A DNA stretch of 64,000 nucleotides from Rhodobacteraceae bacterium WFHF2C18 (GCA_002166865.1 NHTQ01000001.1:806001-870000), one strand, 5' to 3'. Counted from the first letter of the stretch, positions 21,437-31,038 are shown. Made by a program: numbers and translations. The notes: generated by a model not told the origin, from the sequence alone.

Positions 21437-23395
21437 ATGACGCAAGACAGCGCAAGCAAGACGGCGCAGACCGCGGCCAAGGGCAAGCAGGCCGAGACCG
21501 CGGCGCAGGCCACCGAACGGCCCGCGCGGCGCACAAAGGCCGAAACCGCGCAGCCCGCGCAACCGGCCGGCGACACCGAGCGGACCCCGGACAAGGCGCA
21601 GGAAGCCGAGCGGGAGGAGAAGGAGGGCCTGACGGCCGATCCGCCGGAATTCTGCCGCGAGCAGCAGATCACCGGCCCCGAAGCCCGATACGGGCCCGCG
21701 GCCCTGGATCATGCGGCCAAATCGACGCTCTCGCGTATGACGCTGGGGATCACGCCCTTCGGCCTGGCATCACGGTTCTTCACCTGGGGGCTGCATGCCG
21801 CCGGATCGCCCGGCAAGCAGGCGCAACTGGCCGACCATGCGATGCGCTCCTGGGCGCGGTTCTGCACATTCGCCGCGCATGCCGCGCATAACGAGGAGGC
21901 CACCCCCTGCATTGAGCCGATGGAGCATGACCACCGCTTCGACGATGCGGCCTGGAACCGCTGGCCCCACAACCTGATCCAGCAGAGTTTCCTGCTGACG
22001 CAGGACTGGTGGTACCAAGCCACCAACGACGTGGACGGCCTGACCCGGCATTCCGAGCAGGTCGTCTCTTTCGTGACGCGGCAGATGCTCGACATGGTCT
22101 CGCCGACCAATTTCCCCTGGACCAACCCCCGGGTTGCGCAGAAGACACTGGAGGACGGGGGGCAGAACCTGCTGAAAGGCTTCGAGAATCTTGTCGAGGA
22201 CTGGGACCGCCAGGTGACGGGCCGCCTGCCCGTTGGTGCGGAGGACTTCATGCCGGGCCGCGACGTGGCCACCACCGAGGGCCGGGTGGTGCACCGCACG
22301 CACCTGATGGAGCTCATCCAGTACGGCCCGCAGACCGACGAGGTGGCGGCCGAGCCGCTTCTGGTCGTGCCGGCCTGGATCATGAAATACTACATCCTCG
22401 ATCTCAGCCCGCACAATTCGCTGATCCGGCACCTGGTCGAGCAGGGCTATACCGTCTTCGCCATGTCCTGGCGCAACCCCACGTCCGAGGATCGCGACCT
22501 GGGCATGGAGGAGTACGGCGCGGCCATCGACGCGGCCCTGGAGGCCGTGCAGGCCATCGTGCCCGGGCGCAAGGTGCATGGCGTGGGCTATTGCCTGGGC
22601 GGGACGATCCTGACGGCCAAGGCCGCGCAATGGGCCCGCGACGGCGACACGCCGCTGGCCAGCCTCACGCTGTTCGCCACGCAGACCGATTTCAGCGAAC
22701 CCGGCGAGCTGGCCCTGTTCATCAGCGAAAGCGAGGTCTCCTACCTGGAACACATGATGTGGGACCAGGGGTACCTCGACAGCCACCAGATGGCCGGCGC
22801 CTTCCAGTTGCTGCGCTCCAACGACCTGATCTGGTCGCGCTATATCCAGGAATACCTGATGGGCCGGCGCGAGGAGATGTTCGACCTGCTGGCCTGGAAC
22901 GCGGATTCCACCCGGATGCCCTATCGCATGCACAGCGAGTACCTGCGCCGGCTGTTCCTGGAAAACCAGCTGTCCGACGGCAAGTTCGAACTGGGCGGCG
23001 GGCCGGTGGCGGTCAGCGACATCGACGTGCCGATCTTCTGCGTCTCGACCACCAAGGACCATATCGCGCCCTGGCGTTCGGTCTACAAGATCCACCTGCT
23101 GGCGGACACGGATGTCACCTTCGTGCTGACGAACGGCGGCCACAACGCCGGCATCGTCAGCGAGCCCGGCCACGAGGGTCGCGCGTATCAGATCCGCCAC
23201 GCCAGGGAGGAGGAGCGCTACCTCCCGCCCGATACATGGCGCGAAGGGGCCGCGCGGCACGAGGGATCGTGGTGGCCCGCGCTGACGGCCTGGCTGGGCG
23301 AGCGGTCCTCCGGATGGGGCGATCCGCCCGCTATGGGCGCCGAGGGCTACCCCCCACGGGAGGAAGCACCGGGCACTTACGTGTTCCAACGCTGA
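21437..23395 (+). CDS. phaC: Class I poly(3-hydroxyalkanoate) synthase
   Basis: 652 residues. The lipase-like box GYCLGG carries the catalytic Cys at 386. The partner Asp sits in STTKDHIAPW (about 537-546) and the His in NGGHNAG (about 566-572), the standard triad. The N-terminal domain starts around residue 85. Before it lies a low-complexity stretch rich in Ala, Lys, Glu and Thr (residues 1-68). The enzyme polymerises hydroxyacyl-CoA at the granule surface. The next gene begins 10 bases after the stop, so phaB, phaC and phaJ-pta are probably one transcript. Confidence 0.95.
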   Translation: MTQDSASKTAQTAAKGKQAETAAQATERPARRTKAETAQPAQPAGDTERTPDKAQEAEREEKEGLTADPPEFCREQQITGPEARYGPAALDHAAKSTLSRMTLGITPFGLASRFFTWGLHAAGSPGKQAQLADHAMRSWARFCTFAAHAAHNEEATPCIEPMEHDHRFDDAAWNRWPHNLIQQSFLLTQDWWYQATNDVDGLTRHSEQVVSFVTRQMLDMVSPTNFPWTNPRVAQKTLEDGGQNLLKGFENLVEDWDRQVTGRLPVGAEDFMPGRDVATTEGRVVHRTHLMELIQYGPQTDEVAAEPLLVVPAWIMKYYILDLSPHNSLIRHLVEQGYTVFAMSWRNPTSEDRDLGMEEYGAAIDAALEAVQAIVPGRKVHGVGYCLGGTILTAKAAQWARDGDTPLASLTLFATQTDFSEPGELALFISESEVSYLEHMMWDQGYLDSHQMAGAFQLLRSNDLIWSRYIQEYLMGRREEMFDLLAWNADSTRMPYRMHSEYLRRLFLENQLSDGKFELGGGPVAVSDIDVPIFCVSTTKDHIAPWRSVYKIHLLADTDVTFVLTNGGHNAGIVSEPGHEGRAYQIRHAREEERYLPPDTWREGAARHEGSWWPALTAWLGERSSGWGDPPAMGAEGYPPREEAPGTYVFQR

Positions 23396-23405
23396 GGGCA
23401 GGACC

Positions 23406-24782
23406 GTGACCCAGATCCGCAACGTGCCCCTCGACGCCCTCGAAGTCGGCCAGAGTGCGCGGCTGACGCGCGAGATCCGCACCGCCGACATCCGGGCGGC
23501 GGCGGCGCTGGCGGGCAATTTCAACCCGCATCACGTGGACCGCGACCTGGCGGCGGACCCCGCCTTCCAGGCCCTGCTGGGGCGCACGGGGCTGGGGGTC
23601 AGCCTGATCCTCACCCTTGTGGCGACGGAACTGCCGGGGCCGGGGACGGTGGTGCGGCACCTGTCACTGGACTGCGAGGCGCCGATTGCCCCGGGCGACG
23701 AGATCACGGCCCGGGTCGAGGTGGCCGACATCGGCGCGGACGGCGCGGCGCGGCTGACGGCGCGGTGCACCCATGCCGACGGCACGGTCGCCGTTTCGGG
23801 CCATCTGGACGTCACCGTGCCCGAGGCGCGCGTCGACCGTCCCTTCGGCCGGCCGCCCGATTTCCACCTGGCCGCCGGCGCCCGGGCCGACCGCTTCGAA
23901 CAGCTTGAACGCCAGGCCCGCGATGCCGGCCCGCTGCGCATGGCCGTGGTGCATCCGGTGGACGGGCCCTCGCTCGAAGGGGCGCTGGAAAGCGCCGGGG
24001 CGGGACTGATCGAGGCCGTCCTGGTGGGCCCGCGCAAGGTGCTGGAGGCCGCGGCCGCGGATATCGACCGCGATCTCGCGGATGTCGAGATCGTGGAGGC
24101 TGGCAGCGCCGAGGAGGCCGCCGCCTGCGCCGTCCAGCTTGCCGCAGAGGGCGAGGTCGAAGGTCTGATGAAGGGCGCGCTGCACACCGACACGCTGATG
24201 CACGCGGTGGTCTGCGAAAAGGGACTGCGCGGATCGCGCCGCATCAGCCATGTCTTCGCCGTCGATGTGCCAAGCTACGACCGGCTGCTTTTCGTCTCTG
24301 ACGCGGCGGTCAACGTCAGCCCGGACCTGTCCGACCTGCGCGACATCGTCCAGAACACCATCCACCTTGCCCGGGCACTGACAATCGCCCGGCCGCGCAT
24401 CGCGATCCTGTCGGCCGTCGAGACGGTGTCGGAGGACATCCAGTCCACCATCCGGGCCGCGGCCCTGTGCAAGATGGCCGACCGCGGCGAGATCACGGGC
24501 GGCGAACTGGACGGCCCCCTGGCGATGGACAACGCCGTTTCCGAACAGGCGGCCGAGATCAAGGGGCTGACCTCGCCGGTGGCGGGACGGGCGGATGCGC
24601 TGATCGTGCCGGACCTGATCTCGGGCAACATCCTGGTCAAGGACCTCGATTACCTGGCCGGGGCCGAGGCCGCGGGCGTGGTGATGGGGGCGCGGGTGCC
24701 CGTGGCCCTGACCAGCCGGGCCGACAGCGCGCGGGAACGGCGCGCCTCGGCGGCGCTGGCCTGCCTGGTGGCGCGGGCCTGA
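23406..24782 (+). CDS. Bifunctional (R)-enoyl-CoA hydratase / phosphate acetyl(butyryl)transferase
   Basis: 458 residues from a GTG start. The N-terminal 140 residues are a MaoC/PhaJ hot-dog hydratase: AAALAGNFNPHHVDRD (about 33-48) carries the catalytic Asn-x-x-His pair. The rest (about 150-458) is a PTA_PTB phosphotransacylase: PLRMAVVHPVDGPSLEGAL, then EGLMKGALHTDTLMHAVV and TSPVAGRADALIVPDLISGN. Fused proteins of this kind are known and supply (R)-hydroxyacyl-CoA from beta-oxidation while exchanging acyl groups with phosphate. It follows phaC directly. An acetate kinase gene, often its partner, is not present here. Confidence 0.93.
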   Translation: MTQIRNVPLDALEVGQSARLTREIRTADIRAAAALAGNFNPHHVDRDLAADPAFQALLGRTGLGVSLILTLVATELPGPGTVVRHLSLDCEAPIAPGDEITARVEVADIGADGAARLTARCTHADGTVAVSGHLDVTVPEARVDRPFGRPPDFHLAAGARADRFEQLERQARDAGPLRMAVVHPVDGPSLEGALESAGAGLIEAVLVGPRKVLEAAAADIDRDLADVEIVEAGSAEEAAACAVQLAAEGEVEGLMKGALHTDTLMHAVVCEKGLRGSRRISHVFAVDVPSYDRLLFVSDAAVNVSPDLSDLRDIVQNTIHLARALTIARPRIAILSAVETVSEDIQSTIRAAALCKMADRGEITGGELDGPLAMDNAVSEQAAEIKGLTSPVAGRADALIVPDLISGNILVKDLDYLAGAEAAGVVMGARVPVALTSRADSARERRASAALACLVARA

Positions 24783-24884
24783 GCCCCCGGCGCGGCGGGG
24801 CGGGGCGAAATAGCGCACCCGGCGGGGAAACCTTTGCGGCCCGCGCGGGTTCGACATGCAGGATGTTTCATCGGAGGCTCTTGC

Positions 24885-25616
24885 ATGAACAAGCCGTTGC
24901 TGGACGATCGGGCCGCGCCCGACCGCTCCCGAACCCGCCATGCCTGCCTTGAAAGCAATGATTTCCTGCGCCGGTGCCGGCAGCGCGCCCGAGTCGTCGC
25001 GCCCGGCACCGAGCTTGTGGACGAGGGCCAGGACGCGCCGGGCGCCCTGTGGCTGCTGAGCGGGCAGGTCGGGCTGCACAAGACGCTGGCCGAGGGGCGC
25101 GCAGTGCTTTTCGACCTTCTGTTGCCCATCGATGTCTTCCGGCCCGCCGCGGCCGACATGGCATCGTCCTGTTTCCGGGTCACGGCGCAGGAGACGAGCG
25201 TGGTGGCCTTTTTCACGCATGCCGAACACGACCAGCTTCCCAGCCGGTGCCGGGGGCTGGGCCCCATCGTCGATCTGCTGGAGGCCGCGCGCCGGTCGCG
25301 GCAGGCCGAGCGCATGTTGCGCATCGTGCAGGGCCGGGGCGAGGCGAAGGTCGCCTTCCTGCTTCTGGAACTGGCGCTGCGCGCGGACCGGCGGGCGGTA
25401 CTGGCGCACCAACCCTGCCGCGTGGACCTGTCACAGCGCGCCATCGGCGAGATGACGGGATTGTCGAACGTCCACGTCTGCCGGGTGATGCGCGCGTTGT
25501 CCGGGCGCGGGATCCTGCGGCCCGGCGACAGCGGGACCGAACTGCGCGACATCCCGGCCCTGGCCGAGCTGGCGCAGACCGAGCCCGCCGCCCTGGCCGC
25601 GGCCATCCTGATCTGA
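24885..25616 (+). CDS. Crp/Fnr-family transcription regulator
   Basis: 243 residues from the ATG after CGGAGG. A cyclic-nucleotide-binding-like beta barrel (about 25-130; GTELVDEGQDAPGALWLLSGQVGLHK) is followed by a dimerisation helix and a winged helix-turn-helix (LSQRAIGEMTGLSNVHVCRVMRALSGRGIL, about 187-216). The four-cysteine pattern that binds FNR's iron-sulfur cluster is not seen, so it may sense something else or act without a cluster. It sits between PHA genes and an alcohol dehydrogenase. A TTGAC-type palindrome of the class bound by this family occurs at 30927. Confidence 0.88.
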   Translation: MNKPLLDDRAAPDRSRTRHACLESNDFLRRCRQRARVVAPGTELVDEGQDAPGALWLLSGQVGLHKTLAEGRAVLFDLLLPIDVFRPAAADMASSCFRVTAQETSVVAFFTHAEHDQLPSRCRGLGPIVDLLEAARRSRQAERMLRIVQGRGEAKVAFLLLELALRADRRAVLAHQPCRVDLSQRAIGEMTGLSNVHVCRVMRALSGRGILRPGDSGTELRDIPALAELAQTEPAALAAAILI

Positions 25617-25708
25617 CACCCCGATCGCGACAGGGCGATGTCGCGAACAGGCGATTGGCCGGGCGTGGCGGCCCGTAGGCTCGGGGCCGATCAGTGACCG
25701 GAGACCCG

Positions 25709-26758
25709 ATGAAAGCCGCCCTCATTAGCCAATTCGACGGCCCCGTCGAAATAGCCGACGTGCCCGACCCCGCCTGCCCGCGCGACGGCGCCATCGTGGC
25801 GGTGCGTGCCTGCGGCGTCTGCCGGTCGGATCACCATGCCTGGAAGGGCGCCGACCCCGACGTGGCGCTGCCGCACGTCATGGGCCACGAATTCGCCGGC
25901 GAGGTGCTGGAGGCGGGGCCCGAATGCCACGGGTTCCGGCCCGGCGACCGGGTGACCGCGCCCTTCATCCTGGGCTGCGGCACCTGCCCGGATTGCCGCG
26001 GCGGCGAGCCCACCGTCTGCGCCTACCAGCAGGTGATCGGCTTCACCGCCTGGGGCGCCTTCGCCGAGCGGGTCGCCGTGGCGCGTGCGGATTTCAACCT
26101 GGTGCGCCTGCCCGAGACGGTGGACTACGCCGCGGCCGCGGGCATGGGATGCCGGGTGACGACGGCCTTCCGCGGCATCGTGGATCGCGCCGGGCTGCGG
26201 CCGGGGGAATGGCTGGCCGTGCATGGCTGCGGGGGCGTGGGACTGTCGGCCATCATGATCGGCGCGGCCCTGGGCGCACGGGTGCTGGCGGTGGACGTGG
26301 CGCCGGCCGCGCTGAGCATGGCCGGGGAGCTGGGTGCCAATGCCACCCTGGACGCCCGCACGGTTGCCGACGTGGGCGCCGCGGTGCGCGAGATGACGGG
26401 CGGCGGGGCGCAGATATCGGTGGACGCCCTGGGCGTGACCGAGACCTTCGAGAACTCGCTGCGCAGCCTCGCGCCGTTGGGCCGGCACGTGCAGATCGGC
26501 ATGCCCGTGGGCCGGCACGCCGCGCCGCCCCTGCCCTTGCTGGAACTGGTCTATGCCCGTCAGCTGACCCTGCACGGAACGCGCGGGATCGGCGCGCACC
26601 GCTTCGCGGCGCTTTTCGACATGATTGCCGCGGGCCGGATGGATCCCGGCCGGCTGGTGACGCGGAGGATCCCGCTGAGCGGCGTCGAGGACGCGCTGCG
26701 CGCCATGGACGGCCATGCCGGCGCCGGGGTGACTGTGATCGACAAGCTACAGGCGTGA
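25709..26758 (+). CDS. Zinc-dependent alcohol dehydrogenase
   Basis: 349 residues from the ATG behind GGAG. The catalytic zinc site is CGVCRSDHHAW (about 34-44) with HVMGHEFAG; the structural zinc site is CGTCPDCRGGEPTVC (about 90-104). GCGGVGLSAI (about 174) is the NAD(P)-binding glycine turn. Family members oxidise primary or secondary alcohols; the substrate cannot be told. The gene follows the Crp/Fnr regulator in the same direction with a 92-base gap, so co-regulation is possible. Confidence 0.92.
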   Translation: MKAALISQFDGPVEIADVPDPACPRDGAIVAVRACGVCRSDHHAWKGADPDVALPHVMGHEFAGEVLEAGPECHGFRPGDRVTAPFILGCGTCPDCRGGEPTVCAYQQVIGFTAWGAFAERVAVARADFNLVRLPETVDYAAAAGMGCRVTTAFRGIVDRAGLRPGEWLAVHGCGGVGLSAIMIGAALGARVLAVDVAPAALSMAGELGANATLDARTVADVGAAVREMTGGGAQISVDALGVTETFENSLRSLAPLGRHVQIGMPVGRHAAPPLPLLELVYARQLTLHGTRGIGAHRFAALFDMIAAGRMDPGRLVTRRIPLSGVEDALRAMDGHAGAGVTVIDKLQA

Positions 26759-26884
26759 ACGATGACACATTCGCGTCACAATTCGTCCTTCCCGGCGCCG
26801 GATTTCCGTGCGGTACTGATCGAACAGCCAAAAGCGCCGGTCGGGCGCTGCCCGGCCGGGTCGCCATAAAAAGGAGCAGACCCA

Positions 26885-27004
26885 ATGGCCAATGCAGCGC
26901 CGAAGCCCCCGGATGGCAAGCCGGGCAAACCGCAGCCCCCCGCCCAGCCGCAGACATCGCGCACGATCTCGAAAAAGGTCTTCACCGACTTCGCCAGCAT
27001 CTAG
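26885..27004 (+). CDS. 39-residue proline-rich peptide
   Basis: A short frame with AAAAAGGAG upstream of the ATG. The first 24 residues are Pro/Lys/Ala/Gln-rich (MANAAPKPPDGKPGKPQPP...), then comes SRTISKKVFTDFASI. The clear ribosome site, the low-complexity start and conserved-looking end suggest a real peptide. It lies between an alcohol dehydrogenase and convergent ndk. Function unknown. Confidence 0.5.
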   Translation: MANAAPKPPDGKPGKPQPPAQPQTSRTISKKVFTDFASI

Positions 27005-27150
27005 GCGCCAGCCCGAACGGTCGAGGCGCGGCCCGCGCCCTTTCGCGGTGCATTCTGGCCGCTGGCGCCGCTTCGGCGGGAAACGAAAAGGGCCGCGCGC
27101 ACCGGGCACGACCCTTTCCGGGATCTTTCGGACCTCGCCGTCAGGCGCGA

Positions 27151-27573
27151 TCAGCCGACGATTTCGAGCTCGGAAAAGAAGAACGCGATCTCGTTCTTCG
27201 CGGTTTCCGGCGCATCGGAGCCGTGAACCGAGTTCTCGCCGACGGACTGGGCGAATTCCGCGCGGATGGTGCCCTCGGCCGCCTCGGCGGGGTTGGTGGC
27301 GCCCATCACGTCCCGGTTCCTGGCGATGGCGTCCTCGCCTTCGAGCACCTGCACGACGACCGGCGCACTGGCCATGAAGCCGCACAGTTCGTCGTAGAAG
27401 GGGCGCTCCTTGTGGACGGCGTAGAAGACGCCGGCCTGCTCCTTGGTCAGTTTCATGCGCTTCTGCGCGACGATGCGCAGGCCCGCCTCCTCGAACTTGG
27501 CGTTGATCTTGCCGGTCAGGTTGCGGGTGGTGGCATCGGGTTTGATGATGCTCAGCGTGCGTTCGACAGCCAT
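27151..27573 (-). CDS. ndk: Nucleoside diphosphate kinase
   Basis: 140 residues, the standard length, from ATG 27573. Starts [21 protein letters not shown]. The catalytic His is 117 in [10 protein letters not shown], and the Kpn-loop region and FFFSELEIV end are complete. It moves the gamma phosphate between nucleotides and balances the NTP pool. The gene is convergent with the short peptide gene and divergent from the ABC-F gene, whose start is about 130 bases away. Confidence 0.98.
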   Translation of the reverse strand: MAVERTLSIIKPDATTRNLTGKINAKFEEAGLRIVAQKRMKLTKEQAGVFYAVHKERPFYDELCGFMASAPVVVQVLEGEDAIARNRDVMGATNPAEAAEGTIRAEFAQSVGENSVHGSDAPETAKNEIAFFFSELEIVG

Positions 27574-27706
27574 TGTCAGCCTCATTTTGCGATGATTTCG
27601 GCCCAGGCCCCTGCCTGCGCCTCGGGATCGCGGCTGCGATAGCATGGGGGGCCGGGGTTGAAAAGCCGCGATTGACCCCGACAGACGCATGCGTCACACC
27701 CGGCGC

Positions 27707-29563
27707 ATGCTGCGGCTTGACGACATTTCCTTCGCAATCGGCGGGCGCCGGCTGATCGACCATGCCTCGGTCACAATTCCGCAGGGCCACAAGGTGGGCC
27801 TGGTTGGGCGCAACGGCACCGGCAAGACCACCCTTTTCCGGCTGATCCGGGGGGAACTGGCGCTGGAGACGGGGCAGATCACCCTGCCGCCGCGCGCCCG
27901 GATCGGCGGCGTCGACCAGGAGGTGCCCGGCAGCCAGGAAAGCCTGCTGGACACCGTGTTGAAGGCCGACCGGGAACGTGCTGACTTGCTGGCCGAATCC
28001 GAGACTGCCACCGACGCGGCCCGGATCGCCGAGATCCAGACGCGGCTGGCCGACATCGACGCCTGGAGCGCCGAGGCGCGGGCGGCCGCCATCCTCAAGG
28101 GACTGGGTTTCACCGATGCCGAGCAGCGCATGCCCTGCGCGGCCTTCTCGGGCGGCTGGCGCATGCGCGTGGCCCTGGCCGCGGTGCTGTTTTCCCAGCC
28201 CGACCTGCTGCTGCTGGACGAGCCGACCAACTACCTCGACCTGGAAGGCGCATTGTGGCTGGAGTCCTACCTGGCCCGCTATCCGCACACCGTGCTGGTC
28301 ATCAGCCACGACCGCGAGCTTCTGAACCGCGCCGTCGGCCACATCCTGCATCTGGAGGACCGCAAGCTCACGCTCTACCAGGGCGGCTACGACACCTTTG
28401 CCCGGACGCGCGCCGCGAAGGTGGCAGCGGCGCAGGCCGAGGCCAAGAAGCAGGAGGCCCGCCGCGCGCACCTGCAATCCTACGTCGACCGGTTCCGTTA
28501 CAAGGCCGACAAGGCCAAGCAGGCGCAGGCCCGGCTCAAGGCCCTGGCCCGGATGCAGCCCATAACGCCACCGCAGGAGGCGGCGCTGCGCGCCTTTTCC
28601 TTCCCCGAGCCCGAAGAGCTTTCGCCGCCGATCCTGCGGCTTGAGGAGGCGGCGGCCGGTTACGACGCCCCCCCGGTGCTGAGCCGGCTGGACCTGCGCA
28701 TCGACCAGGACGACCGGATCGCGCTTCTGGGACGCAATGGCGAGGGAAAATCAACGCTTGCCAAGCTCTTGTCGGGTCGTCTTGACCCTATGGCGGGGCG
28801 CCTTCACCACGCGGCGCGGCTGCGGGTGGGCTATTTCGCCCAGCACCAGGTCGACGAGCTGCGCGTGGCGGACACGCCGCTCGACCATCTGCGGCGGCTG
28901 CGCCCGGACACCCCGCCGCCCAAGCTGCGGGCGCGGCTGGGCGGATTCGGGATCGGCGCGGACCAGGCCGACACCCCCGTGGGCAGCCTGTCCGGCGGGC
29001 AGAAGGCGCGGCTGTCGCTGATGCTGGCGACGCTGGATGCGCCGCATCTTCTGATCCTCGACGAACCGACCAACCACCTGGACATCGAATCCCGCGAGGC
29101 GCTGGTCGAGGCGCTCACCGCCTATTCCGGCGCGGTCATCCTGGTCAGCCACGACATGCACCTGCTGCGCCTGGTGGCCGACCGGCTGTGGCTGGTCAAG
29201 GACGGGCGCGTGCGGCCCTACGAGGGCGACCTGGAAAGCTATCGCCAGATGCTGCTGGCCGGTGACGCGCCGGCGCGGCCAGGCAAGCCCGCGCCCAAGC
29301 CCCGCCGGCCCGGCCGCGAGCAGATCCTGGCCCTGCGCCAGGAGGTGAAGAAATGCGAAGAACGTGTTGAAAAACTGAATGAAATGCGCGACCGGATCGC
29401 GGCCAAGCTGGCCGACCCGGCCCTCTACGACGATGCCCGCCACGAGGAAGCCGCCGAGTGGCAGAAGAAATACGCCGAGGTGATGGCGGGGCTGGACCGG
29501 GCCGAGGGCCTGTGGATGGCGGCGCTGGAGCGGCTGGAGGCCGCGGACGGCCAGGCGGGATGA
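27707..29563 (+). CDS. ABC-F family ATPase (ribosome-associated type)
   Basis: 618 residues from ATG 27707. Two ABC cassettes: Walker A GRNGTGKTT near 34 with signature FSGGWRMR near 146 and LLLDEPTNYLD; second Walker A GRNGEGKST near 342 with signature SGGQKARL near 430 and LILDEPTNHLD. Between them is the P-site/linker helix (LQSYVDRFRYKADKAKQAQARLKALARM). The last 80 residues are a coiled coil (EVKKCEERVEKLNEMRDRI). No membrane segment, so it is not a transporter. ABC-F proteins act on stalled or initiating ribosomes. The layout is closest to the Uup/YheS branch. Confidence 0.93.
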   Translation: MLRLDDISFAIGGRRLIDHASVTIPQGHKVGLVGRNGTGKTTLFRLIRGELALETGQITLPPRARIGGVDQEVPGSQESLLDTVLKADRERADLLAESETATDAARIAEIQTRLADIDAWSAEARAAAILKGLGFTDAEQRMPCAAFSGGWRMRVALAAVLFSQPDLLLLDEPTNYLDLEGALWLESYLARYPHTVLVISHDRELLNRAVGHILHLEDRKLTLYQGGYDTFARTRAAKVAAAQAEAKKQEARRAHLQSYVDRFRYKADKAKQAQARLKALARMQPITPPQEAALRAFSFPEPEELSPPILRLEEAAAGYDAPPVLSRLDLRIDQDDRIALLGRNGEGKSTLAKLLSGRLDPMAGRLHHAARLRVGYFAQHQVDELRVADTPLDHLRRLRPDTPPPKLRARLGGFGIGADQADTPVGSLSGGQKARLSLMLATLDAPHLLILDEPTNHLDIESREALVEALTAYSGAVILVSHDMHLLRLVADRLWLVKDGRVRPYEGDLESYRQMLLAGDAPARPGKPAPKPRRPGREQILALRQEVKKCEERVEKLNEMRDRIAAKLADPALYDDARHEEAAEWQKKYAEVMAGLDRAEGLWMAALERLEAADGQAG

Positions 29564-29647
29564 CCCGCCCGGCACGGCCCCGCCTGCCCGTCTTGCACCC
29601 CGCGCCTCCGCGGCTTAGCCTGCCCGCAGCCGCATCGCCGAGGTCCG

Positions 29648-30277
29648 ATGGACACAGCCTTTCTAATCACCGCCTTCGTCACCCTGTTCGTCATCATCGA
29701 CCCGATCGGGATGACGCCGGTCTTCGTGGCCCTGACCCAGGGCATGGCCTCCCGCCGGCGGCGGGTGATCGCCGCGCGCGCCTGCGTGGCGGCCGCGCTC
29801 ATCCTCGTCGTCTTCGCCGCCTTCGGGGAGGCGGTGCTGGACTTCGTGGGGATCTCGATGCCCGCCTTCCGCATCGCCGGGGGAATCCTGCTGTTCCTCA
29901 CGGCGCTGGACATGCTGTTCGAGCGGCGCGCGCAGCGCCGCGCGGGCCAGGCCGACCGCGCCGAGGAGGAGGACGAGGGCGACGACCCCTCGATCTTTCC
30001 GCTGGCCATCCCGCTGATCGCGGGGCCCGGCGCGATCGCCTCGGTCATCCTGCTGACGGGCCAGCGCCCCGGGCTGGAGGGGCTGGCCTGGGTCGTGGGC
30101 GTCATGCTGGTCATGATCGCGCTGGTCTTCGTGATGTTCCTTACCGCCGGCCTGCTGGAGCGCGCCCTGGGGCGGACCGGGATCATCGTGGTCACGCGGC
30201 TTCTGGGCATGCTGCTGGCGGCGCTGGCGGTGCAGTTCGTGCTGGACGGGCTGCGCGGGTTCGGCCTGGCGGCGTGA
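29648..30277 (+). CDS. MarC-family integral membrane protein
   Basis: 209 residues with six hydrophobic helices, beginning MDTAFLITAFVTLFVIIDPIGMTPVF. The DPIGMTP motif near residue 18 and the later SIFPLAIPLIAGPGAIASVIL (about 116-136) are family signatures. A charged loop (RRAGQADRAEEEDEGDD) lies between helices three and four. MarC proteins have no proven function despite the name. It follows the ABC-F gene in the same direction. Confidence 0.9.
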   Translation: MDTAFLITAFVTLFVIIDPIGMTPVFVALTQGMASRRRRVIAARACVAAALILVVFAAFGEAVLDFVGISMPAFRIAGGILLFLTALDMLFERRAQRRAGQADRAEEEDEGDDPSIFPLAIPLIAGPGAIASVILLTGQRPGLEGLAWVVGVMLVMIALVFVMFLTAGLLERALGRTGIIVVTRLLGMLLAALAVQFVLDGLRGFGLAA

Positions 30278-30314
30278 TCTTCCAAAGCGGAGCCCGCCCG
30301 CCTATATCCCGCGC

Positions 30315-30896
30315 ATGAGCGATTTCGACTATGCCCGCCTTCTCTACCTCGTCCTTCTGGGCGGGGCGATCGTCCTGATCTACTTCGCCCACCAGCGCCA
30401 GTCCTGGGGGCGGATCACGCAGCAGGCGATGGTCTGGGCGCTGATCTTCGTGGGCGTCATCGCCGCGGTGGGGCTCTGGGGGGACGTCCGCACCACCGTG
30501 ACACCCGGCCAGACGGTCCTTTCCCGCGCGGGCGAGGTGGAGCTGCCCCGGGCCCCCGACGGGCATTACTACCTCACCGCAGAGGTGAACGGCGCGCCCG
30601 TGCGATTCGTGGTCGATACCGGGGCGACGCAGATCGTGCTCAGCAAGCGCGATGCCGAGGCCGCGGGAATCGACACCGGCGAGCTGATCTACATGGGCCG
30701 GGCCTATACCGCCAACGGCATGGTGCGCACCGCGCCGGTGCGGCTGGACAGCATCGCGCTTGGCCCGATCCGGGACCACGACGTGCGCGCCGTGATCAAC
30801 GAGGGCGACCTGGACCAGTCGCTGCTGGGGATGGATTATCTGCAGCGCTTTTCCAGCGTCGAGATCTCGGGCGGGCGGCTGATCCTGACGCGCTGA
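30315..30896 (+). CDS. Membrane-anchored retropepsin-like aspartic protease (TIGR02281 family)
   Basis: 193 residues. Two hydrophobic helices at the N-terminus (LYLVLLGGAIVLIYFA and MVWALIFVGVIAAVGLW) anchor a periplasmic domain. The active site is VDTGATQIVLS at about 100-110, the retropepsin Asp-Thr-Gly. DLDQSLLGMDYLQRFSSVEI near the end is the family's closing motif. It starts 37 bases after the marC gene. Substrates of this family are not known. Confidence 0.88.
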   Translation: MSDFDYARLLYLVLLGGAIVLIYFAHQRQSWGRITQQAMVWALIFVGVIAAVGLWGDVRTTVTPGQTVLSRAGEVELPRAPDGHYYLTAEVNGAPVRFVVDTGATQIVLSKRDAEAAGIDTGELIYMGRAYTANGMVRTAPVRLDSIALGPIRDHDVRAVINEGDLDQSLLGMDYLQRFSSVEISGGRLILTR

Positions 30897-30926
30897 CATC
30901 ATCACATTCCGAAAAACAAATATTTT

Positions 30927-30940
30927 TTGACCTAGGTCAA
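30927..30940. promoter_or_regulatory. Perfect FNR/DNR-type palindrome before the dsrE-like gene
   Basis: TTGACCTAGGTCAA is a full 14-bp palindrome of the Crp/Fnr class (TTGA-N6-TCAA), 98 bases before the next start codon, preceded by a T-run. It predicts oxygen- or NO-linked control of the exported DsrE-like protein. Confidence 0.6.
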
Positions 30941-31038
30941 AGTGTGCCCCGCGGCTGCGGGTTAGCCATGGCGTAAAGCTGCGTCGCAGATTCAGGTTTA
31001 CGGACTACGCAAGCACGGACCAACCCAAGGAGTATCCC

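Noticed and set aside
24885..25616. Crp/Fnr regulator as an oxygen-sensing FNR
   Set aside because: The N-terminal cysteine cluster needed for the iron-sulfur centre is not present in the expected spacing.
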